Source: Woeseiaceae bacterium
Lineage (GTDB): Bacteria; Pseudomonadota; Gammaproteobacteria; Steroidobacterales; Woeseiaceae
Reading direction: 5' to 3'
DNA length: 40,243 bases
Assembly: GCA_030066075.1 (NCBI GenBank)
Contig: JASJCH010000007.1
Coordinates: 1-40,243 of the forward strand
The notes beneath the pieces are model-generated. The model was given only the letters and a program-made list of their open reading frames with translations. It did no database searches and was not told the origin of the DNA. Both the position numbers and the translations under genes were made by a program. Positions 8,705 through 18,437 of this stretch are shown here, piece by piece. The first letter of the stretch is position 1, and each line of letters opens with the position of its first letter.

Positions 8705-10018
8705 CTAGTCAAGCGTTAAACGGTCCATGTCGACGTAGCTCGTGTACGGCGACGTGATAACTCGCTCGCCGGGCTCCAGCCCGTCGAGTACTTCAATAAA
8801 ATCGGTGTTGCGGCGGCCCAGGCGCACGTTGCGCTTCACGGCCTCGCTGCCGTCAGGCGAGACGACGAAGATCCAGCTGCCCCCGGTCTCCTGGTAGAAC
8901 GAGCCGTTCGGGATCAGGATAGCGTCGGCGTTGTCGCCGAGCGTCAGCCTGAGCTGCAGCGTTTGGCCACGGCGCATGCCTTCCGGCTCCCGGTCGAAGA
9001 CCATGTCGACCTCGAACTGCCCGTTGTTGACCTGCGGATAGATCTTGGCGATGCGCAGTTCGTACTCGTCGCGGCCATGGTCCGCCATGGCGACCTGGCC
9101 GAGATCGACGCGGCCGAGGTAGAACTCGTCGATCTGCACGTTGAGCTTGTAGCCGTCGGGGTCGTCTATCTGGCCCAGGCGACCGCCGCGCTCGATGGAC
9201 TGACCGATCTCGATGTTGAAGCCGGACAGCTTGCCTTCTACCGGCGCGCGTACATTCAGGTCATCGAGGTTCTTGCGCGCGAATGCCAGGCTCGTCTCGA
9301 GCTGTTCGCCCGCAGCACGCAGCTGCGCGAGCTGCTGCTCCTGCAGGCGTGCGTCTGTCGCCTGGCTCTCGAGCGTCACCTCGCGACGGTTGACGTAGTA
9401 GTCGAGCTCGTCCCGCAGCTCGTCGACCGTGGACTGCGACACGAGATTCTGCTCGGCCAGCTCACGCTGCCGCTCTATGCTGCGGTTCAGACGAATGATC
9501 TGGTAGTCGATCTCGACGAGATTGCGCTTGTGCGAGAGGCGATTCTGTTCGAGCTGCAGTTCGATGGTACGCATGTTGTTGAGCTGCTCGGTAACTGCGG
9601 CCTCACGACCCAGCACCTCGAGCTGCAGGTTGGTATTGGACAACCGCGCGATCGGGTCACCCGCCGCAACAATCGCGCCGTCTTCGATGAGCACCTCCTC
9701 GACGCGCCCGCCTTCGATGGCGTCCAGGAAGACCGTGCTGCTCGGCACGAGTCGGCCGCGCAACGGGATGAAGTCCTCGAACGTGCCGACAGTGACTTCC
9801 GACACCATGACACGCTGCGAATTGACGCTGAGGCTGCGACCGCCGAGAAGCGTGTCCACGAGCCAGTATACGAACAGCGCCGCGAGGATCGCGCCAAGCC
9901 CGTAAGCGGCCTTGCGGCCCCACGGCGTCTTTTTTGCGACGACGCGATCCATCCCCTGGCCCGAAATGTTGACCCCCTGGCTGCTGCGGTTTTCTGCGAG
10001 TTGGCTGATTTTGCTCAC
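8705..10018 (-). CDS. HlyD/MacA-type periplasmic adaptor (membrane fusion protein)
   Basis: Links the inner-membrane FtsX permease to an outer-membrane channel, or modulates the permease. The 437-residue product has a short cytoplasmic N-terminus and one membrane anchor (about residues 35-56, GLGAILAALFVYWLVDTLL). A split lipoyl/barrel domain surrounds a long alpha-hairpin coiled coil (roughly residues 110-260, rich in Q/E/L heptads), then the closing beta-barrel and membrane-proximal domain (GQTLQLRLTLGDN...LIPNGSFYQ). The start is GTG 10018: AAGGAGG lies five bases upstream. The alternative ATG 10063 would lie upstream of the sigma-54 promoter described here. It is the first gene of the operon adaptor-ATPase-permease. 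Confidence 0.9.
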   Translation of the reverse strand: MSKISQLAENRSSQGVNISGQGMDRVVAKKTPWGRKAAYGLGAILAALFVYWLVDTLLGGRSLSVNSQRVMVSEVTVGTFEDFIPLRGRLVPSSTVFLDAIEGGRVEEVLIEDGAIVAAGDPIARLSNTNLQLEVLGREAAVTEQLNNMRTIELQLEQNRLSHKRNLVEIDYQIIRLNRSIERQRELAEQNLVSQSTVDELRDELDYYVNRREVTLESQATDARLQEQQLAQLRAAGEQLETSLAFARKNLDDLNVRAPVEGKLSGFNIEIGQSIERGGRLGQIDDPDGYKLNVQIDEFYLGRVDLGQVAMADHGRDEYELRIAKIYPQVNNGQFEVDMVFDREPEGMRRGQTLQLRLTLGDNADAILIPNGSFYQETGGSWIFVVSPDGSEAVKRNVRLGRRNTDFIEVLDGLEPGERVITSPYTSYVDMDRLTLD

Positions 10019-10041
10019 GGCGTCCTCCTTACCCTGTATAG

Positions 10042-10058
10042 AGCAATACCCGTGCCAA
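10042..10058 (-). promoter_or_regulatory. Sigma-54 (-24/-12) promoter of the export operon
   Basis: On the minus strand TTGGCACGGGTATTGCT matches the sigma-54 consensus (TGGCACG-N4-TTGCW) at every position. GG occupies 10056-10055 and GC 10044-10043, which places the transcription start near 10031. That gives a leader of only about 13 bases, almost filled by the AAGGAGG ribosome site (10030-10024) ahead of GTG 10018. The divergent neighbour encodes a GAFTGA-bearing sigma-54 activator. Confidence 0.9.
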
Positions 10059-10062
10059 GTCA

Positions 10063-10075
10063 TAAGTCATTGATT
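10063..10075 (-). promoter_or_regulatory. IHF consensus match
   Basis: AATCAATGACTTA on the minus strand fits the IHF consensus WATCAANNNNTTR at every fixed position. It lies between the -24/-12 promoter and the two upstream dyads. This is where an IHF-induced bend would bring a bound activator to sigma-54 polymerase. IHF binding is inferred. Confidence 0.6.
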
Positions 10076-10109
10076 CTATGGATCACGGTAGCTCCTTGGC
10101 ATCGAATAC

Positions 10110-10125
10110 TGTTCGGAAACGGACA
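10110..10125. promoter_or_regulatory. Upstream activator dyad, promoter-proximal copy
   Basis: TGTTCGGAAACGGACA is a 16-bp imperfect palindrome (TGTTCG-N4-CGGACA, one mismatched pair). It is centred about 86 bases upstream of the predicted sigma-54 start. A related dyad begins exactly 21 bases away. Likely the binding site of the adjacent response regulator. Confidence 0.7.
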
Positions 10126-10130
10126 TTGGG

Positions 10131-10146
10131 TGTACGATTCCGGACA
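10131..10146. promoter_or_regulatory. Upstream activator dyad, promoter-distal copy
   Basis: TGTACGATTCCGGACA (TGTACG-N4-CGGACA) repeats the pattern of the dyad at 10110-10125, sharing TGTNCG-N4-CGGACA. The 21-base offset places both on the same helix face. It ends 15 bases before the response-regulator start at 10162, so it could also mediate autoregulation. Confidence 0.7.
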
Positions 10147-10161
10147 GTTTCGAGGCCCGCT

Positions 10162-11533
<1,372 letters not shown>

Positions 11534-11544
<11 letters not shown>

Positions 11545-12886
11545 GCGATTCTCAATGCGACTCGCCGTACGCCTCGTCGTACTGGCGGTCGCGATCGCGG
11601 CGGCATTGTGGCTGATGATGCAACCGGGCTTGCACAGCGCCACCCTGCTCGCGCTCGGCATGGTCGCCATCATGGCCGGCGAACTCTGGTGGTTCATCAG
11701 CCGCACCAATCGCGAGGTCGCGCGCTTCCTGGACGCGGCGCGGCATGCGGACTACTCGCAGCGTTTCGGCTACGAGGATCTCGGCACGGGATTCGGCGAG
11801 CTGGCCGCGGCGTTTACCGACATCCTCAACCGCATGTACGAACAGCGCTCCAGCCTCGAGACCGACCTGCGCCGGCTGCGTGCACTGATCGACCACATCC
11901 CGATTCCACTCATGACGCTGCACGGCGACCGCTCTATTACGCTGCAGAACAACGCCGCCCGGCGTCTCTTCGGCGCGGCGCATGTCACGCAACTCGCCGA
12001 CCTGCGCCAGTTCGGCAAGAGCTTCCATGACGCGGTCGCCGAGGCGGTGCCCGGGCAGCGCGAGCTCGTGACCTTCGAGGTCGAGGGCATCGATTACAAG
12101 CTCACGCTGGCCACATCCGAAAACATCGTTGCGGGCGAGAGCAGCCGCCTGCTGTCGTTGCAGGACATCCAGAGCGAACTCAACATCACCCAGGCCGAGG
12201 CCTGGCAGGATCTCGTTCGCGTCCTCACGCACGAGATCATGAATTCGATTACGCCAGTCACCTCGCTGGCAGCCACCGCCTCTGAAGTGGTCGACGATGT
12301 CGTTCGCAAAGCCGGAGACAACCCGGCGCTCAGCGAGGACCTCGACGACCTGCAGGATGCCGTGCATACGGTCGCGCGGCGTTCCGACAGCCTGATGCAG
12401 TTCGTCAACAGCTATCGCCAGATCACGCGCCTGGCGCCGCCCGAGAAAAAGCGCGTCCACGTGGGCGACCTTTTCGAGTCCGTGCGCCTGCTTGCCGAGG
12501 CGGAGTGGCCCGGTTGCGATGAGATCCTGAGCGTCCAGGTCGATCCGGCCGAACTCGACGTTTACGCCGATCGCGACCTGCTCGAGCCCGTGGTCATGAA
12601 CCTGCTGCGCAACGCGTTCCAGGCAACCCGGGGCATCGACGACGCGCACATCGAGCTGCGCGGGCGCCTCAACCGGCGCGGCAACGTCGTGATCGAGGTC
12701 GTCGACAACGGGCCGGGCATCCCGGACGACATCGCAAGAAAAATTTTCGTGCCCTTCTTCACGACCAAGAAGGAAGGTTCAGGCGTGGGCCTCGCGCTCG
12801 CCCGCCAGGTCATGACGGCTCACGGCGGCTTCGTGCGGCTCGCCGAGAGCGACGGCGGCGGCGCGACGTTTACGCTGACTTTCTAG
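11534..12886 (+). CDS. Membrane sensor histidine kinase
   Basis: Partner kinase of the preceding sigma-54 regulator, 450 residues. Two N-terminal membrane segments (about residues 10-28 and 35-55) are separated by only a short loop, so there is almost no periplasmic sensor domain. A HAMP-like linker (about 56-105) and a PAS-like segment (about 108-205) follow. The H-box is VLTHEIMNSITPV, the N-box NLLRNAFQAT, the G1 box VVDNGPGIP and the F/G2 region FVPFFTTKKEGSGVGLALARQV. A start eight codons in (ATG 11555) is possible. The near absence of an external domain suggests that it senses the membrane or a partner such as the permease. This is inference. Confidence 0.9.
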
Positions 12887-12895
12887 GAGAACACC

Positions 12896-14590
12896 ATGTA
12901 CAAACACAGGCGCTCTTACTTGCTGGCCCTCGGCCTCGTCCTCGGCTGCATCGCCGCATGCTCTCCGCCACCGGCGTCTTACGATGTGATCCTGCGCGAC
13001 GGGACGATCTACGACGGCAGCGGCGAGCCGCCGTTTGTTGGCGACGTGGCGTTCACCGGCGACAAGATTGCCGCGCTGGGCGATATCGGCAAGGCGTCGG
13101 CCACCCTCGAGATCGACGCCGAAGGGCTGGCCGTGGCGCCCGGCTTCGTCAACATGATGTCGTGGGCCAACGAATCGCTGATTCACGACGGCCGATCCCA
13201 GAGTGACATCCGCCAGGGCATCACCCTGGAAGTCATGGGCGAAGGGTCGTCGATGGGCCCTCTCAATGACGCGATGAAGTTCGAGATGGTCCAGCGGCAA
13301 TCCGATATTCGCTATGACGTGGAATGGACGACCCTCGACGAGTACCTCCAGTTTCTCGAACGGCGCGGCATCTCGCCGAACGTCGCGTCTTTCATCGGCG
13401 CCGCCACGCCGCGCAAGTACGTGATCGGCTACGAGGACCGCGAGGCCACAGCCGAAGAACTGGACCAGATGCGCGAGCTCGTCCGCCAGGCGATGGAGGA
13501 CGGCGCCATGGGTGTCGCGTCGTCCCTGATCTACCCGCCCGGAAGCTTCGCCGACACCGATGAACTGATCGCCCTGTCCGAGGTGGCCGCCGAGTATGAC
13601 GGCATGTACGCCTCCCACCTGCGCGACGAGGGCGCCAACATGCTGGCCGCGGTCGAGGAGCTCATCACCATCGCCCGCGAGGCCGGCATCCGGGCGGAGA
13701 TTTACCACATCAAGTCGTCGGGGCAGTCCAACTGGCCGTTGTTCGACAAGGCCGTCGCCATGGTCGAGGAAGCCAGGGCCGAAGGCCTGGAGATCTTTGC
13801 CGATGTCTACACCTATCCCGCCGGCAGCACCGGCCTGAATGCGGCCATCCCGCCCTGGGTCCAGGAGGGCGGATTCGAGGCGTCGCTCGAGCGCATGCAG
13901 GACGAGGAACTGCGCGGCCGCATCGCAGAGGAGATGAGCACGCCGACCCTCGAGTGGGACAACATGTACGTCGGCGCGGGCACGCCGGACAACATCCTGC
14001 TGGTCGGCTTCAAGTCGGATGCGCTGAAACCGCTGACCGGCAAGACCCTCGCCGAGGTCGCCGAGATGCGCGGTACCGACCCGCGCTACACGGCGATGGA
14101 CCTGATCGTCGAGGACGGCAGCCGGGTCGGCACCGTCTACTTCACGCAGTCCGAGGACATCGTCAGAAAAGCGGTCGCATTGCCGTGGGTCAGTTTCAAT
14201 ACCGACGCCGCGTCACTGGCGCCCGAAGGCCTGTTCCTGGAGAGAGCCACGCACCCGCGCGCCTATGGCAGCCTGACCCGGGTGCTGAGCAAGTACGTGC
14301 GCGACGAGCAGGTGCTCTCGATGGAAGAAGCTATTCGCAAGCTGGCGGCCCTGCCGAGCCGCAACCTCAGGATCGACCGTCGCGGGGAACTGAAAGAGGG
14401 TTACTTCGCCGACGTGGTCGTGTTCGACCCCGAGACCATCCAGGACCACGCCACGTTCGTCGACCCGCACCAGTACTCGACCGGCATGGTGCACGTGTTC
14501 GTGAACGGCGGGCACGTCATTAAGGACGGCGAACACACCGGCGCCACCCCGGGCCGGGTCGTGCGCGGGCCGGGGTGGACCGGTGACTGA
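12896..14590 (+). CDS. Lipoprotein of the D-aminoacylase-like amidohydrolase family, metal site altered
   Basis: A 564-residue exported protein with a lipobox (IAAC, Cys22) and an amidohydrolase fold resembling N-acyl-D-amino-acid deacylases: N-terminal beta-sandwich strands (VILRDGTIYDGSG), PGF strand, TIM-barrel histidines in SHLRDEG and YHIKSSG, Asp in FNTDAAS, and the C-terminal GELKEGYFADVVVFDP sandwich. The usual His-X-His after PGF is replaced by PGFVNMMSW (residues 82-90). The Cys that binds metal in D-aminoacylase is replaced within GEGSSMGP. It may therefore bind one metal or use different chemistry. It follows the kinase by nine bases with an AGGAGA ribosome site and may share its transcript. 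The substrate is unknown. Confidence 0.82.
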   Translation: MYKHRRSYLLALGLVLGCIAACSPPPASYDVILRDGTIYDGSGEPPFVGDVAFTGDKIAALGDIGKASATLEIDAEGLAVAPGFVNMMSWANESLIHDGRSQSDIRQGITLEVMGEGSSMGPLNDAMKFEMVQRQSDIRYDVEWTTLDEYLQFLERRGISPNVASFIGAATPRKYVIGYEDREATAEELDQMRELVRQAMEDGAMGVASSLIYPPGSFADTDELIALSEVAAEYDGMYASHLRDEGANMLAAVEELITIAREAGIRAEIYHIKSSGQSNWPLFDKAVAMVEEARAEGLEIFADVYTYPAGSTGLNAAIPPWVQEGGFEASLERMQDEELRGRIAEEMSTPTLEWDNMYVGAGTPDNILLVGFKSDALKPLTGKTLAEVAEMRGTDPRYTAMDLIVEDGSRVGTVYFTQSEDIVRKAVALPWVSFNTDAASLAPEGLFLERATHPRAYGSLTRVLSKYVRDEQVLSMEEAIRKLAALPSRNLRIDRRGELKEGYFADVVVFDPETIQDHATFVDPHQYSTGMVHVFVNGGHVIKDGEHTGATPGRVVRGPGWTGD

Positions 14591-14599
14591 ACGGCTGCG

Positions 14600-16618
14600 T
14601 CAGTTCTGCGCGACCGTGACTTCCGGCGCATCCGCGAAGGGACGTATGCCGAACCACGGGTAAATCTCGCTCGGGAAGTAGACGACACCGTCGGACACCA
14701 CCATCGAGATCTGCCTGATGGCGGACAGGTCCCGGGTCGGGTCCCCGGGCACCAGGAAGAAGTCGGCGTACTTGCCTTTCTCGATCGAGCCGAGGTCTTC
14801 CACCTGGTCGAGGTAGGTGGCCATATCGTAAGACGCGCGCCGCAGTACCTCGGCCGGCGTCAGGCCAATCTCCTGGAACAGCTCGAGCTCGCGGTGATAG
14901 GCAAGCCCGCCGCCCAGATCGGTACCCGGTAACAGCATCACGTCTTCCTGGTGCAGCCTGCTCAGCACCTCGAGGATGAACTCGAATGCGGCGACGTACT
15001 CGGCCCGCTCCTCGGGCGACTCGGTGCCGAACAGCTCGGACTTCAGGCCACGCTGCTCGTTGGTCGGCAAGTGATCGATAATCGCGCGCGCCAGCGGCGC
15101 GGGCTCGCCGTTGACGGCGGTCAGGCCGTGTTCGTGAATCGCGATCGTCGGGTCGTGGGCAACGTTGTTTTCGACCATGCGGCTGATCGTGTAGCGGACG
15201 ACCTCACCGTCCGGATCCAGCGCCGGGAAGCGTTTCATCGCAATGAAGCGGAACAGCGTGCGCGTATCCTCGCCATCCTCGAGCACCCAGCCGAGCATGA
15301 GCTGGTTGGCGTGGGTAATCTCGTCGAAGCCGGCTTCGATCATTGCGTTCGCGGTCGAGAATGCGGGCACGTGGCCGGCGACGCGCATACCCAGCCGGTG
15401 CGCCTCGGCGACGAGGGTTTCCGCCCACTCGGGTTTCATCGAGTTGTACAGCTTGACCTGGTGAAAATCGCGCGCGCCGCACCAGCGCACCAGGTAGAGC
15501 GCCTCTTCCAGCGTCGCGACCGTTTCGCCGGTTGCCGCCGAGAATTCGCTTTCCCCTTCAATGAAGCACGAGCGCGTGATGCGCGGGCCGGCAATTGTGC
15601 CGTCATTAATGCGGTTGACCAGGTCCTCGAGCACCGCGTTTTCGTTGCCGGTGTCACGCACGGACGTCACGCCGGCAGCCACGTTCAGAAGCGCGTTTTC
15701 CTGCCCGATGTGGCCGTGCATCTCGTACATACCCGGTACGAGCGTGCCACCAGCGCCGTCGATCAGTACCTCGCCTTCGGTCACCACGCTGCCGGCCGCC
15801 TGCACGCTCGAGATGTGCTTGCCATAGATCAGCACGTCACTCGGTTCCGTCAGCTCGAGGCGCACGGGATCGAAGATGCGCACGTTGCGAATGCGCACCG
15901 GGGCGTCGAAGTTGTGCGCGACCTCGGCCTGGATCTCGACGAAGCGCTCCGTGGATAACTTCTCGGCGTATTGGCGCAGGCGCTCGTCGGCGGCCTCGAA
16001 GCCCTCGCGCACGATGCTGAAACGCGGGCTCGCCGTGGCAAAGAACTCACGATCCTGGTCCAGGATCACCAGGGCGGGATTGTAGGAAAGGCCCAGAATC
16101 TCGTAAGCCGTGACGTCCACGGCGCCGTCCGGGCCTTCGACCGCGATCGTGTCGCGCTCGACAATGCTGGCTTCGCCGCCAGGCAGGACCTGCAACTTGC
16201 CGTCCGCATCGGCGAGCAGCGCCCGGGCGAGGAGCGCGGCCGAGTAAATGCTGCCGTCCTGGTCGATATAGAAGCGGTTCTCTTTCCCGACCTCGGCCTC
16301 ACCGGTGCCGGTTGCGTCCTGCCAGCGAGCGACGCCGTCTTCGACGCGATAAAATTCGTCGACGGTGCTGCCGAAAGTCGTGGTCCCGGTGATCGTCCAT
16401 TCCACGGGCAAACCGCTCTCATCGAGGGTGAGCTCCTCCGCCATGGTCGGGCCGCGGCCGTTCTGTTTGAAATCAAAATCGATTGCAATCCGGTTCTCGT
16501 GCCTGTCCACGATCAGGTGCCCGGTATCGTCGCCGGCAAACAGAACACGGTAGGTTATGGTTTCCGCCCAAAGCGGCGCCGCGACAAGGATCAGTAAGAG
16601 GCCAGCCCAGTTTTTCAT
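14600..16618 (-). CDS. Exported amidohydrolase with extra N-terminal domain
   Basis: A 672-residue protein with a Sec signal peptide (cleavage near PLWAE, residue 19). Residues about 20-230 form a beta-rich region that resembles no amidohydrolase part and that I do not recognise. An imidazolonepropionase/prolidase-like amidohydrolase domain follows (about 240-660), with metal ligands HGH (301, 303), Lys389 in HQVKLYN, His416 in AGHVP, His436 in ITHANQ and the catalytic Asp in LLPGTDLGGG. The domain ends with a GSIEKGKYADFFLVPGDP strand. All usual binuclear ligands appear present, so it is probably an active periplasmic hydrolase of peptide-like or cyclic amide substrates. It converges with the D-aminoacylase-like gene. 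The gap of 65 bases to the next gene upstream leaves it unclear whether it belongs to the polyene operon. Confidence 0.82.
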   Translation of the reverse strand: MKNWAGLLLILVAAPLWAETITYRVLFAGDDTGHLIVDRHENRIAIDFDFKQNGRGPTMAEELTLDESGLPVEWTITGTTTFGSTVDEFYRVEDGVARWQDATGTGEAEVGKENRFYIDQDGSIYSAALLARALLADADGKLQVLPGGEASIVERDTIAVEGPDGAVDVTAYEILGLSYNPALVILDQDREFFATASPRFSIVREGFEAADERLRQYAEKLSTERFVEIQAEVAHNFDAPVRIRNVRIFDPVRLELTEPSDVLIYGKHISSVQAAGSVVTEGEVLIDGAGGTLVPGMYEMHGHIGQENALLNVAAGVTSVRDTGNENAVLEDLVNRINDGTIAGPRITRSCFIEGESEFSAATGETVATLEEALYLVRWCGARDFHQVKLYNSMKPEWAETLVAEAHRLGMRVAGHVPAFSTANAMIEAGFDEITHANQLMLGWVLEDGEDTRTLFRFIAMKRFPALDPDGEVVRYTISRMVENNVAHDPTIAIHEHGLTAVNGEPAPLARAIIDHLPTNEQRGLKSELFGTESPEERAEYVAAFEFILEVLSRLHQEDVMLLPGTDLGGGLAYHRELELFQEIGLTPAEVLRRASYDMATYLDQVEDLGSIEKGKYADFFLVPGDPTRDLSAIRQISMVVSDGVVYFPSEIYPWFGIRPFADAPEVTVAQN

Positions 16619-16683
16619 TATTCGTATCCCGCTGTCAGAAACCGGGCCGAGTATAGACGAAAGGCGGGCCGAGTCGCGATGGG

Positions 16684-17421
16684 CTAGTAAGCGACCGAGA
16701 AGCGCTTGCCGGTGTGCCTCTCCAGTTCGGCCTCATCGAGAACCGCAACCGCGAAGTCGGCGCGCGAGATGCGGCTCTTGCCGCGACGATCTTCCATGAA
16801 CCGGTCGCCGCCCACCCGGAAGTTGCCGGTGCGCGGGCCGTCCGTGAACGTCCTCGGCGGAGTGGCATAGCTCCACGCGACGTCGTCGAGGTCCCGCAAG
16901 TACTCGAGCGCGAGAACCTGCCCCTCGATCTCGGCCTTCAGCGCCCTGGACATGAACAGCTTCGGCAGCCTGTCGGCGAAGAGCTTGCCCTCCGCGACCT
17001 CCAGCGAGCCGGCCCCGCCGACATGGATCAGCCGGCCGGACCCGTCGCCGAGTGCGCGCAGCTGTTCGGTCACGTTCACGACGGCGAGGTATTGCAGTGA
17101 ATCTTCCCCGCTTTTTCGCTCGCCGATGACGCCCCGGACCGAGGTAACCACCACGTCCTTGCCGGCAACAAGCGCCCCCACACTTTCAGGGTCGAGCAGG
17201 TCGCCGGCCACGGCGGCAAGGTTGGGGTGCTGCTTCGTAATGCGCGTCGGATCGCGGGATACGGCGGTGACGAGGTGGCCCCGGGCCAGCGCCTCGTCGA
17301 CGATATGCGTGCCGATACTGCCCGTTGCGCCATACACGAGGATTTGCAGTCCGGGACGCGGCTCCTGCGGCTGCGCGGCGCACGCGAACAGCGCGAGCGC
17401 GGCCAGCCACCAGGCTTTCAT
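16684..17421 (-). CDS. NAD(P)-binding Rossmann-fold protein with N-terminal export-like signal
   Basis: A 245-residue protein of the NmrA/NAD(P)H-binding atypical SDR group. The dinucleotide motif YGATGSIG lies near residues 30-37, followed by an acidic/basic turn (VSRDPTR), a DLLDPES strand and a conserved VGGAGS segment. An odd N-terminus precedes the fold: MKAWWLAALALFACAAQ, a typical Sec or lipoprotein signal (possible LFAC lipobox, Cys14). The ATG shares one base with the stop of the chorismatase gene (TGATG), so it is translated with the polyene genes. It might be a reductase or isomerase acting on the pigment or its head group. This is speculative. Confidence 0.75.
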   Translation of the reverse strand: MKAWWLAALALFACAAQPQEPRPGLQILVYGATGSIGTHIVDEALARGHLVTAVSRDPTRITKQHPNLAAVAGDLLDPESVGALVAGKDVVVTSVRGVIGERKSGEDSLQYLAVVNVTEQLRALGDGSGRLIHVGGAGSLEVAEGKLFADRLPKLFMSRALKAEIEGQVLALEYLRDLDDVAWSYATPPRTFTDGPRTGNFRVGGDRFMEDRRGKSRISRADFAVAVLDEAELERHTGKRFSVAY

Positions 17422-18437
17422 CAGCGCAGCCCGGCGAGACGGGTTGCGTCGATTTCTACGTGCAGCTCTCGCCGGCAGATATCGGCGTTGAGGAAGACCA
17501 CGTTACTGAAGCTGCCGCCGAGGAACTGGCCGACCGCCTGCTCGATGGCGTCCCTGTCACTTTTGTCGCGAACATAGACTCGTACGATACTGTCCGCATC
17601 GAGCGTCGCAGCAGCACCGAGACCTTCGAGCTCGCTAATCGTCTTGCCGAGACTCTGCAGGTTGTTGAGCGTCTCGTCACACTGCAGCCGAACGTCATCG
17701 GCGTGCACCGATTCATGGCCGACAATCGCCGCGGTGCCGGAGATGAGTATCAAACGCTGGTCGCCAACACTAAGGCAGCCGGCGCGGCTGAACTTCGGGC
17801 TGCGCGGGCCGTAAAGTCGCGGGTAGCGATATGCGCTGACCTGGCGCGGATTCTCGACTTTCCGGAAGTCATGCTTCGACGCCAGCGCGATGACGGAGAA
17901 GTTGCCGCTGCGAATACAGCCGATGCCCGTGGCCGCCGGGACGACCTCGTCGGTCATGCCGGCGATATCGAACGCCTCCGCTCTGCCCACCGAAAACTGG
18001 CGGTACTTTTCGTCGTCACCTTCGCCGAGGTTGATGTCGCTGAAGTAATTCCAGACGCGCACCAGTTGCCGATGCCCGGTTTCCTGCATTGCGGCGAGCA
18101 GATCCTGGTAAACGGTTTTGGACAGCGCCCGAAACTCGGTCGGCGGCGCATCCGGAACCTGCAGGATGATCGCGGCGAAATCGTCACACTCCGCGATTCG
18201 CGCAGTGCCGACGTTGCGGTAACTGACCTTCCCCCGGTACCGCCAGCACTCGTAGACGTCGTCGCCGTCGATCGGGTCGATGCCGATGCTGACCAGTCCC
18301 GGCACGTTATCGGCGGGAGTCGTCGGTCCGAAATGAAACCCGAGCAACAGGCTGCCGTCGGCGGTCGCGGACGGCCGTTCGGACTCCAGCGAGATGTGCA
18401 GGTCGTCGCTGCGCGCGACTGGCGCCGGGTTATTCAC
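17421..18437 (-). CDS. Chorismatase / hydroxybenzoate synthase, XanB2-FkbO-Hyg5 family
   Basis: Hydrolyses chorismate to pyruvate plus 3- or 4-hydroxybenzoate, which would supply the aryl starter for the polyene. The 338-residue product shows family hallmarks: the PAATGIGC segment (about residues 167-174), YRYPRLYGPRSPKFSRAG (about 203-220) and the RidA-like SGTAAIVGHESVHADD (about 233-248) with LQCDETLNNL. I chose GTG 18437, which overlaps the stop of the upstream flavoprotein by eight bases (GTGAATAA). The ATG at 18587 would read 150 bases into that gene and give a Cys/Arg-rich nonsense N-terminus. In Xanthomonas, XanB2 plays this role for xanthomonadin and coenzyme Q. No ammonia lyase is present, consistent with this route. 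Confidence 0.87.
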   Translation of the reverse strand: MNNPAPVARSDDLHISLESERPSATADGSLLLGFHFGPTTPADNVPGLVSIGIDPIDGDDVYECWRYRGKVSYRNVGTARIAECDDFAAIILQVPDAPPTEFRALSKTVYQDLLAAMQETGHRQLVRVWNYFSDINLGEGDDEKYRQFSVGRAEAFDIAGMTDEVVPAATGIGCIRSGNFSVIALASKHDFRKVENPRQVSAYRYPRLYGPRSPKFSRAGCLSVGDQRLILISGTAAIVGHESVHADDVRLQCDETLNNLQSLGKTISELEGLGAAATLDADSIVRVYVRDKSDRDAIEQAVGQFLGGSFSNVVFLNADICRRELHVEIDATRLAGLR

